64,000 bases of DNA from Bacteroidota bacterium (lineage in GTDB: Bacteria > Bacteroidota > Bacteroidia > AKYH767-A > 2013-40CM-41-45), in contig QQVM01000020.1 in assembly GCA_003389385.1 (NCBI GenBank), forward strand, positions 186,001 through 250,000, written 5' to 3'. Under the pieces are notes generated by a model. The model searched no databases. It was given only the letters and a program-made list of their open reading frames with translations, and had not been told where the DNA came from. This document shows positions 45,701-52,061 of the stretch, one piece after another. How positions within the stretch are numbered: position 1 is the stretch's first letter; each line of letters opens with the position of its first letter. The position numbers and the translations under genes were made by a program.

Positions 45701-46043
45701 ATTTGATCCTTCAGGACCTGTGGAGCATCCGAACATTAAATCCTCCACCTCTGTGATCGACTTTATTTTCCGGCTTCTGGCTCTTGAATATCTTAGCCGC
45801 ACAGATCTGGTTCAAGTGCCTCCTGTTAAAGCTGAAGGAGAAAGTCGTGAAGTAAAATCTTCTAAGCCACAAATGAACATCCCTCAACCAGAAGAAATGC
45901 AGACAGGAGCAATGCAGTCGCAATATCATTTGAGCAGTATGATGGGTGACGCTCCTGTTTGTCATTCTTGCGGACATATCACGATTCGTTCAGGATCCTG
46001 CTACAAATGTCTTAACTGCGGATCAAGTCTCGGTTGCAGCTGA
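42786..46043 (+). CDS. nrdJ: Adenosylcobalamin-dependent (class II) ribonucleotide reductase
   Basis: 1085 residues from ATG 42786 (a GTG three bases earlier is possible). Class II hallmarks: a long single chain, NPCSEY (active-site Cys and Glu, about residue 400), PTGTIGLVMD (phosphate-binding loop), and a C-terminal extension ending in a zinc ribbon (CHSCGH, CYKCLNCG) used by this B12-dependent subgroup. It converts ribonucleotides to deoxyribonucleotides via adenosylcobalamin-generated thiyl radical, needing no oxygen. A perfect FNR-type box upstream predicts induction at low oxygen, complementing an oxygen-dependent class I enzyme presumably elsewhere. No cobalamin riboswitch-like structure was recognised in the 190 bp upstream. 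Confidence 0.93.
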   Translation: MKKQRNRKQAEEKYKALKIERYFTDNSLSPYEQFTFELRKSCIRGPKGEVVFDMDNVEVPSAWSQVATDVLAQKYFRKTGVPMNDGSTGSETSLKQVVHRMVSCWTEWANRYGYFESKNDSQAFYDELAFMLLGQYAAPNSPQWFNTGLYSVYGIKGKGQGHYYVDPQTEAVKLSDSAYERPQPHACFILSVKDDLVNEGGIMDLWLREARIFKYGSGVGTNFSNIRGVNEKLSGGGYSSGLMSFLKIGDRAAGAIKSGGTTRRAAKMVCLDMDHPEIESFIQWKMNEELKAAALIAAGYERDYEGEAYNTISGQNSNNSVRVPDAFMEALGKNHYWDLVSRTDGSVVKSVKAVKLWNEIAEAAWRCADPGLQFDTTINDWHTCPESGPIRASNPCSEYMFLDDTACNLASLNLEKFFDLENGELNIPAFRHACRLWTIVLEVSVLMAQFPSSDVARLSYEYRTLGLGFAGLGSVLMRSGIPYDSDKGRAIASAVSAIMTGSAYSASAEMARYFGPFKGYHKNKSSMLRVIRNHRYAAYHAADAYENLHVKPEGLDAANCPDYLLKAACESWDLALRLGEQYGYRNAQVSVIAPTGTIGLVMDCDTTGVEPDFALVKFKKLSGGGYFKIVNQSVPHALKFLGYSKSEIREMIDFVRGSGSFKNAPFINVETLRSKGFTDDDLKKLDELASSAFDIRFLFNEQVLGKNCVERTGFSQKASGSSSEGLLEFMGFTTSQIEEANHFVCGNMTLEGAPHLNDAHLAVFDCANKCGTGSRFIHPFGHIKMMAAVQPFISGAISKTINLPNEATVEDIMSCYALSWEKGLKAIALYRDGSKFSQPLSSKKSEMKKTHTENIAALPDELTADQVLDAAKRLISLSSDTKFKRQLSNIVHRKRLPEKRQGFTQKSKVGGHTIFVRTGEYDDGTLGEIFIDMHKEGASFRSLLNCFAISVSIGLQYGVPLEEFVEKFIFTRFDPSGPVEHPNIKSSTSVIDFIFRLLALEYLSRTDLVQVPPVKAEGESREVKSSKPQMNIPQPEEMQTGAMQSQYHLSSMMGDAPVCHSCGHITIRSGSCYKCLNCGSSLGCS

Positions 46044-46063
46044 AATGCTTTCCGGCTGCTCAA

Positions 46064-46711
46064 TTAGTGAACAATGCTAAAGTTGAATTCAGCACTGCCT
46101 AGTTTGTCATTGACTCTAAGCCATAGCGGTAATAACATCTCTGTGCCTCTGCAGGTGCTGATGTCACCAAGATCAATTATTTCTTTCCAGTCAAAATCCG
46201 CTTTCAACATATCTTTGACAATTCTTTTGGCACTTTCATCGTTTCCGCTTACAAATACACAATGCTTGCCTTTGATCATGGAAGGATTAACCATGATTTT
46301 GGAGTTCATAGTGTTTAAAGTTTTAACGACTTTCAACTCCGGAAATGCTTGTTGAATCCTCTCTCCAAGAGAGTCAGTATTGCAGACAGAGAGTGAGGGC
46401 GGCATACCTTTGGAAAAATCCAATGGATTAGATACATCCACAAGTATTTTTCCGTCAAGGTGCGATTTGCCTGCCTGCCTTAGGGCTTCCAGACTGCTCA
46501 TTCCAAGTGTGCAATTGAAGATAATTTCTCCGAAAGAAGCTGCGTCTGAAAAAGTGCCATGACTTGCATGGCTTCCATTTTCTTTTGTCCACCTGATTGC
46601 CTTTTCGTTGTTAGTCGTTCTAGAACCTAGTTTAACCTTATGTTTTCTTTGAATGAGATGGGATCCGATGGCCCTTCCGACATTTCCTGTTCCTAATATT
46701 CCTATGTTCAT
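46064..46711 (-). CDS. NADPH-dependent F420 reductase-like oxidoreductase
   Basis: The track ORF starts at 46729, but the Rossmann strand begins MNIGILGTGNVGRAIG, so I use 46711 (215 residues). GxGxxG is at residues 7-12 and SRTTNNEKA follows the second strand, suggesting NADP rather than NAD. Other family blocks: FNCTLGMSSLEAL and VDVSNPLDF. Members reduce F420 or act as ferric or quinone reductases; Bacteroidota normally lack F420, so the physiological partner is unknown. Convergent with nrdJ and divergent from fnr. Confidence 0.8.
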   Translation of the reverse strand: MNIGILGTGNVGRAIGSHLIQRKHKVKLGSRTTNNEKAIRWTKENGSHASHGTFSDAASFGEIIFNCTLGMSSLEALRQAGKSHLDGKILVDVSNPLDFSKGMPPSLSVCNTDSLGERIQQAFPELKVVKTLNTMNSKIMVNPSMIKGKHCVFVSGNDESAKRIVKDMLKADFDWKEIIDLGDISTCRGTEMLLPLWLRVNDKLGSAEFNFSIVH

Positions 46712-46848
46712 ACGGGTAAAAATTTGCAAAATGAAAATTTCTGATAGAATTGTCTATTAAAGTTAATTATTTGCCCGACATGATAAAATAGAGCCTGCAG
46801 ATTTATTTGTCAGATTAATTATTGGATGAGGCCGGTCAAGATATTTAT

Positions 46849-46891
46849 TGATTTATATCATGTTTCAGGAACTGATTTGAATTTACCTTGT
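46849..46891 (+). promoter_or_regulatory. FNR-type box and -7 element of the fnr gene
   Basis: TGATTTATATCA (46849-46860) is a perfect TGAT-N4-ATCA box. TACCTTGT (46884-46891), TAnnTTTG-like, follows at 35 bp offset. The fnr start is at 46915. This suggests autoregulation. Confidence 0.7.
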
Positions 46892-46914
46892 AATCTCAAG
46901 AAAGCTAAGAATCC

Positions 46915-47658
46915 ATGCAGGAAAATCTAAGGAAGTATTATAAAAACAGGAAAATTGCACCGGGCATCATCAAAACCGATTGTATGGAATGTGAGATGAA
47001 GGATTGTTCCATCTTGAAAGAATGTACGGATGAATGCGTAAAGCAATTTTCAGGAATGAAAAAAGTTTACGTTTTCAAATCCGGCCAAAGAATATTTATG
47101 GAGGGGAATTCCATGAGGGGGATTTATTTTGTGGAAGAAGGTCAGATTAAAATTTATAAGTCGGATGCCAAAGGACAGGAAATTATTCTTCGATTTGCCG
47201 GGTCAGGTGATATGATAGGATTGAGCTGCAATACTGAAAACAATGAATATGCTGCATCGGCAGTTTCACTCTCGGATTCAACTTTGTGTTTTGCAGATGC
47301 TGAAAGTTTTTCTGCGCTTTATATGAATCATCCTGATCTGGCCCTACAGCTGATTAAATATTTTAAATCTGAGCTATGCACTATGGAAACCAGGGCACTG
47401 AAACTGGCATCCTTAAGTGTGTTTCGAAAGGTTGCCGACACTTTACTCACTTTACTTGAAAAGTTTGGTGTGGAACCTTTCAGCGGCACTCTGAATGCCG
47501 TACTCAGCCGTCAGGAAATGGCATCCTTTGCAGGCACGACAAAAGAGCAGGTTTCAAAAATTATTTCTGAATTAAAGCAGGATGGAATTATTGATACAAA
47601 TGGCAAACTAATCAGAGTGCTGAAACCTGATTTGCTTATGGAAATGGCTTCGGATTAA
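46915..47658 (+). CDS. fnr: FNR-type transcription regulator with N-terminal Cys cluster
   Basis: 247 residues. Five cysteines at 23, 26, 31, 37 and 41 (DCMECEMKDCSILKECTDEC) precede the effector domain (about 50-165), a layout able to hold an oxygen-labile 4Fe-4S cluster as in E. coli FNR. The winged helix (about 180-235) has LSRQEMASFAGTTKEQVSKI; its recognition helix keeps E and S of FNR (E-xx-S-R) with K for the Arg, which fits TGAT half-sites. It is the likely regulator of the TGAY-N4-RTCA boxes throughout the window, including its own. It lies just ahead of queD-hemN and the cbb3 genes. Confidence 0.9.
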   Translation: MQENLRKYYKNRKIAPGIIKTDCMECEMKDCSILKECTDECVKQFSGMKKVYVFKSGQRIFMEGNSMRGIYFVEEGQIKIYKSDAKGQEIILRFAGSGDMIGLSCNTENNEYAASAVSLSDSTLCFADAESFSALYMNHPDLALQLIKYFKSELCTMETRALKLASLSVFRKVADTLLTLLEKFGVEPFSGTLNAVLSRQEMASFAGTTKEQVSKIISELKQDGIIDTNGKLIRVLKPDLLMEMASD

Positions 47659-47699
47659 AAGTTTATTCTATCATTGAGGTTCCAAATCATCTGGATTTT

Positions 47700-48173
47700 A
47701 TGAATGCAGTTCAAATACACTTAGCTTTAAATCATGTGGCAATTTTGGGAACAATTTTTTCACTCGTGATCTTGTTGTCCGGGTTCGTATTTTCCCAAAA
47801 AGTACTTCTGAAGACAGCCATGGTTGGCTTTGTCTTTTCGGCGATTGTTGCAATCCCTGTGTATTTCAGTGGAGAAGATGCAGAACATGAAGTTGAACAT
47901 TTGCAGGGAATAGAAGAGTTTAGAATTGAAGCACATGAAGAATCAGCAGGTCTTTCTTTTGCTCTGATCCTGGTCAGCGGAATTGTTGCTGCGGCCGGAC
48001 TGTACTTCAGGGAAAAATATAGCAGGTTAATTATGTTCGCGCTGATTATCGTTTCACTTGCTGCTTCTGCCTCACTTACATATACTGGTTTTCTTGGCGG
48101 AAAAATCAGGCATAGCGAGCTTTCCAAAGATACTTTGAAGGGCGATGTGCTTCATGAGCACGTACACGACTGA
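47700..48173 (+). CDS. DUF2231-like four-helix membrane protein
   Basis: 157 residues with four membrane helices. The start NAVQIHLALNHVAILGTIFSL carries two His in the first helix, the LNH-type pattern of DUF2231-like proteins. An acidic/His segment (GEDAEHEVEHLQGIEEFRIEAHEE) joins helices 2 and 3, and the tail is His-rich (LHEHVHD). The conserved His suggest heme or metal binding, which I cannot verify. It follows fnr by 41 bp and may be cotranscribed with it. Confidence 0.65.
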   Translation: MNAVQIHLALNHVAILGTIFSLVILLSGFVFSQKVLLKTAMVGFVFSAIVAIPVYFSGEDAEHEVEHLQGIEEFRIEAHEESAGLSFALILVSGIVAAAGLYFREKYSRLIMFALIIVSLAASASLTYTGFLGGKIRHSELSKDTLKGDVLHEHVHD

Positions 48174-48207
48174 ATCCGGTCATGAAATTGTTATAAAACA
48201 CTCTCCA

Positions 48208-48249
48208 TGATCTTTGTCATGTCATGATTACGCTCCTGCAATATTTTTG
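48208..48249 (+). promoter_or_regulatory. FNR-type box and -7 element of queD-hemN
   Basis: TGATCTTTGTCA (48208-48219) fits TGAY-N4-RTCA, and TATTTTTG (48242-48249) is a perfect TAnnTTTG at 34 bp offset. The -7 element ends only 7 bp before the ATG at 48257, so the transcript would be essentially leaderless. Confidence 0.65.
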
Positions 48250-48256
48250 ACGAATC

Positions 48257-48712
48257 ATGATAAGCCGAAATGTGATTCTCACCAGAAAATTTAATATCGA
48301 AATGGCTCATGCCTTATACGGGTATGACGGATCTTGCAGGAATATTCACGGCCATTCTTATTTACTCGAAGTTTCAATTTCCGGCATTCCACTTGATGAT
48401 GATAAAAGTCCGAAAAATGGAATGTTGATGGATTTTAAAGACCTTAAGAGAATCGTCAGCGACAATATCGTTTCTGTATTCGATCATGCTTTGGTATTGA
48501 ATGGAAATTCTCCGCACAAGGAAATTAACGGCTTGCATGAAAATTTTGAGAAAGTGGTTTTCACTAAGTATCAGCCGACATGTGAAAATTTACTGCTTGA
48601 CTTCTGTGACAGGCTTTCAGGATGCTTTTCCGGTAGTATACGTCTTCATTCCGTTAAATTACATGAAACTTTAAATTCATCGGCAGAGTGGCTTAATGAT
48701 AGTTTGAAATGA
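48257..48712 (+). CDS. queD: 6-carboxytetrahydropterin synthase / PTPS family
   Basis: 151 residues with the three zinc histidines (H18 in EMAHAL, and the HGHSY pair) and the catalytic Cys of the DGSCRNIHGHSY block, followed by MLMDFKDLKRIV and FDHALVLN blocks of the QueD/PTPS fold. QueD makes the queuosine precursor 6-carboxytetrahydropterin; other PTPS proteins serve folate or biopterin. No other queuosine gene is nearby. The stop overlaps the hemN start (ATGA), so the two are translationally coupled under an FNR-type promoter, an association I cannot explain biochemically. Confidence 0.87.
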   Translation: MISRNVILTRKFNIEMAHALYGYDGSCRNIHGHSYLLEVSISGIPLDDDKSPKNGMLMDFKDLKRIVSDNIVSVFDHALVLNGNSPHKEINGLHENFEKVVFTKYQPTCENLLLDFCDRLSGCFSGSIRLHSVKLHETLNSSAEWLNDSLK

Positions 48713-50055
48713 AAGACCTTGTAAAAAAATACAATGTGCCTGGTCCCAGATACACAAGTTATCCGACTGTGCCATTTTGGAAAAACACTCCGTCAGAACT
48801 AGAATGGATTGAAAACCTCAACGGCGCAATTGCGAGCTCATGTAATAAAGCAGGTATTTACATTCACCTTCCTTATTGTGAAAGCTTATGCACCTACTGT
48901 GGCTGCAATACGCGAATTACTGTAAATCATTCAGTTGAAGAGCCATATGTTAAAGCAGTATTGGATGAATGGAAAATGTACTTAACCAGCCTCCCGGCAT
49001 TGTCGGGAATTGCAGAGCTACACCTTGGCGGCGGAACACCTACATTCTTTAGTCCTTCCAATCTTCAGAAATTAATTCAAGGCATTTTAAAAGAAACTGA
49101 TGGCAACATTGTACCCGTGATGAGCTTCGAAGGCCATCCTTCCAGTACAAGTTCCGGGCATCTAAAAATCTTAGCTGAATTGGGCTTCAACCGGATAAGT
49201 CTCGGGATTCAGGATTTCGACCCGATTGTACAAGCTGCGATTAACAGGAAACAATCTTTTAACGAAGTTAAATCAGTTACAGAATCAGCCCGGGAATATG
49301 GGTATGATTCGGTCAATTATGATGTGATATTCGGCCTTCCGTTTCAGACCTTGCAAAGTATAGAAGATACAATCAGAAAAGTCATTCTTTTGAGACCTGA
49401 CAGAATTGCATTTTACTCCTATGCTCATGTTCCTTGGATGAAACCGGGTCAGCGTAAATATTCTGAAAAAGATATACCTGACGGTGAAGAGAAACTGAGC
49501 TTGTATAAAAAAGGAAAAGACATATTCCTGGAATCAGGGTATGTCGAGATTGGTATGGATCATTTCGCATTAAAGAGCGATGATTTGTATAAAGCCATGA
49601 CCGCAGGAAAATTGCATAGGAATTTTATGGGTTACACTGTGGCACAATCTTCCGCTGTAATTGGTTTGGGAGTGTCGGCTATAGGTGACTCATGGAACGC
49701 TTTCGCTCAGAATAAAAAGATTGTGGAAGATTATATTCAGAATGTTTCGGAGGGTAAATTTCCCATATTCCGAGGACATTTACTCAGCGAACGTGAATTG
49801 AAACTGAGAAAGATAATTCTCGATCTGATGTGCAACTTTAAAGCAAGCCTGAATTGTTTTGAAAATGATGATTTGCTCATTCAATCATTGGTCAGGCTCG
49901 AATCACTGAAAGAAGATGGGCTTGTTCAAACTGTTGGTCATACTGTGCTTGTCACAGATTCAGGTCGTCCTTTTATTCGAAACATCTGTATGGCATTTGA
50001 CGAAAGTTTATGGATGGAAAATCCTGAATCACAAATGTTCAGCAGTACTGTATGA
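48709..50055 (+). CDS. hemN: Oxygen-independent coproporphyrinogen III oxidase
   Basis: 448 residues of the radical SAM HemN family. The cluster motif CESLCTYCGC (CxxxCxxCxC) follows YIHLPY at about residues 50-65, and LHLGGGTPTFFSP lies near 105. The true-HemN N-terminus (LVKKYNVPGPRYTSYPTVPFW) separates it from HemW. It decarboxylates coproporphyrinogen III to protoporphyrinogen IX without oxygen, allowing heme synthesis for the cbb3 oxidase encoded downstream. Coupled to queD by a 4-bp overlap; FNR-type control is inferred from the shared promoter. Confidence 0.94.
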   Translation: MKDLVKKYNVPGPRYTSYPTVPFWKNTPSELEWIENLNGAIASSCNKAGIYIHLPYCESLCTYCGCNTRITVNHSVEEPYVKAVLDEWKMYLTSLPALSGIAELHLGGGTPTFFSPSNLQKLIQGILKETDGNIVPVMSFEGHPSSTSSGHLKILAELGFNRISLGIQDFDPIVQAAINRKQSFNEVKSVTESAREYGYDSVNYDVIFGLPFQTLQSIEDTIRKVILLRPDRIAFYSYAHVPWMKPGQRKYSEKDIPDGEEKLSLYKKGKDIFLESGYVEIGMDHFALKSDDLYKAMTAGKLHRNFMGYTVAQSSAVIGLGVSAIGDSWNAFAQNKKIVEDYIQNVSEGKFPIFRGHLLSERELKLRKIILDLMCNFKASLNCFENDDLLIQSLVRLESLKEDGLVQTVGHTVLVTDSGRPFIRNICMAFDESLWMENPESQMFSSTV

Positions 50056-50065
50056 AAATTGAGCG

Positions 50066-50788
50066 TTAAAATATTATACCTTCATTTTCGTCAATCACAA
50101 GACTTAAAGGGACAAAATTATCCAATCTGGGAATCTCTGCAAGACGGTGTTGCTTTTTGTCTTTATGTTTTTTGGTTGAGCTATCTGTTTCACTGAATTC
50201 ATAGTTGAGCTCGCCTGAGAATGGATAATACTCATATGAAAAGCTTTCAATTTCACTTTTGCCGGTGCTGAATGCATGCGCTAAATAAAATGCATCAGTA
50301 ATAAACTTGAATGAATAGCGTATTTCCCAGCTGGCTTTGACAGTTTTTCCTTTGAAGTTCACAATCAGATTGTTATCCTTTATTTCAAGTGAATGAAAAG
50401 GATCTGTGGAACTGCTCCAACCGCTGTCTGAAAATATGATATGTTCTGATTGGCTCACCCGAAAAAAGTTTCCGCTTTCAGAACTGGTAAGAATAATTAA
50501 TATTCTGTCTCTTTCAGATTGAGTTGGGCTTTCAGCGGCTTCAGCTTCCAGCTCTGGATTATTCACATGCTTTTTTTGAATAACCATTGCTGTTTCCTGT
50601 CCAGGCAACAAATCCAGATCTCCGCTTACTGTTTTAATCAGTTCCCAGCCAACGGGGATGAAGGATTCAAGGTCAGAAGCGCTCAGGGGAATTTCCGGCA
50701 ACTGGCTTGCAGGTATGAATTCCTGAGCATGTGTAACATGCATAATAAAAATCAGAGACATGAAAAGAATTGGGAGAGGCTTTTTCAT
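50066..50788 (-). CDS. Uncharacterised secreted protein
   Basis: 240 residues with a signal peptide (PLPILFMSLIFIMHVTHAQ). The mature part begins with a segment (FIPVGWELIKTVSGDLDLLPGQETAMVIQKK) typical of beta-propeller-like secreted proteins of Bacteroidota in which a calculated value is stored in a gene product; no known domain is clear. The rest contains ISYxFxTDAFYLAHAFST-like strands and a Lys/His-rich patch (STKKHKDKKQHR). It is convergent with hemN, 10 bp between stops. Function unknown. Confidence 0.6.
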   Translation of the reverse strand: MKKPLPILFMSLIFIMHVTHAQEFIPASQLPEIPLSASDLESFIPVGWELIKTVSGDLDLLPGQETAMVIQKKHVNNPELEAEAAESPTQSERDRILIILTSSESGNFFRVSQSEHIIFSDSGWSSSTDPFHSLEIKDNNLIVNFKGKTVKASWEIRYSFKFITDAFYLAHAFSTGKSEIESFSYEYYPFSGELNYEFSETDSSTKKHKDKKQHRLAEIPRLDNFVPLSLVIDENEGIIF

Positions 50789-50877
50789 TGTTTGCGACTA
50801 ATTTAGCTATTCTGTTCAAATTGTGAAATTCAATTTACATATCTTGTTTGTTACATTTAATCGAAAAATATTTATCT

Positions 50878-51402
50878 ATGGAATTTTCTGTCGCACATTC
50901 TGTTGAGGTGTTGAGGGTCACTCCTTATGTTCTGAGAGCAATGTTGTCAGGACTGAGTGATGAATGGCTTTACTCGAATGAGGGTAAAGATACATGGTCT
51001 CCATTTGACATACTTGGACATCTTATTCATGGGGAAAAGACAGATTGGGTTCCTCGCATGAACATCATTCTCTCTGGAAATAATGATCGAAAGTTTAAAC
51101 CATTCGATCGTTTCGCGCAGCTGGAGTTGAACAAAGGAAAATCTATCAGCGATTTATTGAATGAGTTTGAGGTTCTTCGTGCTGAAAATATCGGAATTCT
51201 GGAATCGGAGAATTTGACCGCCGATCAGCTGATGCTGACAGGCATACATCCTGAATTTGGAAGGGTGGACCTGAAGCAATTGCTTGCTACATGGATTGTA
51301 CATGATCTCAATCACATTTCCCAGATCTCAAGGGTGATGGCAAGCCAATATTCCGGCTATGTCGGACCATGGAAGACTTATCTTTCAATATTGACAAAGT
51401 AA
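50878..51402 (+). CDS. DinB family metalloenzyme-like protein
   Basis: 174 residues from ATG 50878; the track start (50848) is upstream of the conserved region. A four-helix DinB fold with the three metal His at the usual places: DILGHLIHGE, and VHDLNHISQISRV near the C-terminus. The GEKTDWVPRM block is typical. DinB-like proteins include bacillithiol-S-transferases and glutathione- or mycothiol-dependent enzymes; the thiol cofactor here is unknown, bacillithiol being common in Bacteroidota. Single gene. Confidence 0.8.
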   Translation: MEFSVAHSVEVLRVTPYVLRAMLSGLSDEWLYSNEGKDTWSPFDILGHLIHGEKTDWVPRMNIILSGNNDRKFKPFDRFAQLELNKGKSISDLLNEFEVLRAENIGILESENLTADQLMLTGIHPEFGRVDLKQLLATWIVHDLNHISQISRVMASQYSGYVGPWKTYLSILTK

Positions 51403-51513
51403 TGCATTCCATAGCCAGGCAGGTGTGAATTTTGTGACCAGCCTCATTTCTCCGGATGATTTTGCTCATGTGAGTCCTTAGCTCTGCATATGATCTTCGT
51501 AAAAAAAACTAAG

Positions 51514-51963
51514 ATGTCAGATACAGAAACTCTTGCGCATACTTATAATACAAGCCTTATTTGGGTAACAGGAGAAGATGAGGGAATCATCAAATCAGGT
51601 ACCCGCATGCCATTGCTTTTCGGTCCCCCGCCGGAGTTCAATGGTACCGATACGGTATGGTCACCCGAGCATTTGTTGCTGGCTTCAGTTTCTTCTTGTT
51701 ACACTACTACCTTGAGGTATTTTGTGAAACTGCTTAAACTGAATATTCATGATTATAAAATGGATGCTGAAATGATCATCACTAAGGAAGGTGCATCCCC
51801 GTTTTCAGTCAGTAAGATTATTTTGAATCCGCACATAGTATTTGCTCATACTCCCGCCCCTAATGTGATTGATAATTTGCTCAGCAAAGCAAAAAGATAT
51901 TGCATTATCAGTAATTCGGTTAATGCCGAGATTGAAGTAAAACCAGAAATCAGTTTTTATTGA
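51514..51963 (+). CDS. OsmC/Ohr family protein
   Basis: 149 residues from ATG 51514 (the track start 51490 adds eight residues without conserved sequence). OsmC fold with WSPEHLLLASVSSCYTTTLRYF, including one of the redox Cys, and a second Cys in KAKRYCIISNSV near residue 130, the pair that reduces organic hydroperoxides in OsmC/Ohr. The spacing suits the OsmC branch. It sits between the DinB gene and ccoI without clear operon linkage. Confidence 0.82.
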   Translation: MSDTETLAHTYNTSLIWVTGEDEGIIKSGTRMPLLFGPPPEFNGTDTVWSPEHLLLASVSSCYTTTLRYFVKLLKLNIHDYKMDAEMIITKEGASPFSVSKIILNPHIVFAHTPAPNVIDNLLSKAKRYCIISNSVNAEIEVKPEISFY

Positions 51964-51998
51964 AATAGTTTTTTTAAATCAGAAATTTCAATCCTGAC

Positions 51999-52010
51999 TG
52001 ATCTTCATCC
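51999..52010 (+). promoter_or_regulatory. Degenerate FNR-type box upstream of ccoI
   Basis: TGATCTTCATCC matches TGAY-N4-RTCA except the last base, and ends 51 bp before the ccoI ATG, the same distance as at ric and mbnP copy 2. The -7 element is poor (TATAGTAC at 52035). Confidence 0.4.
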
Positions 52011-52061
52011 CTGATCATAAAGCTATTGTGACTGTATAGTACACTGGTGAATTCTGACTAA

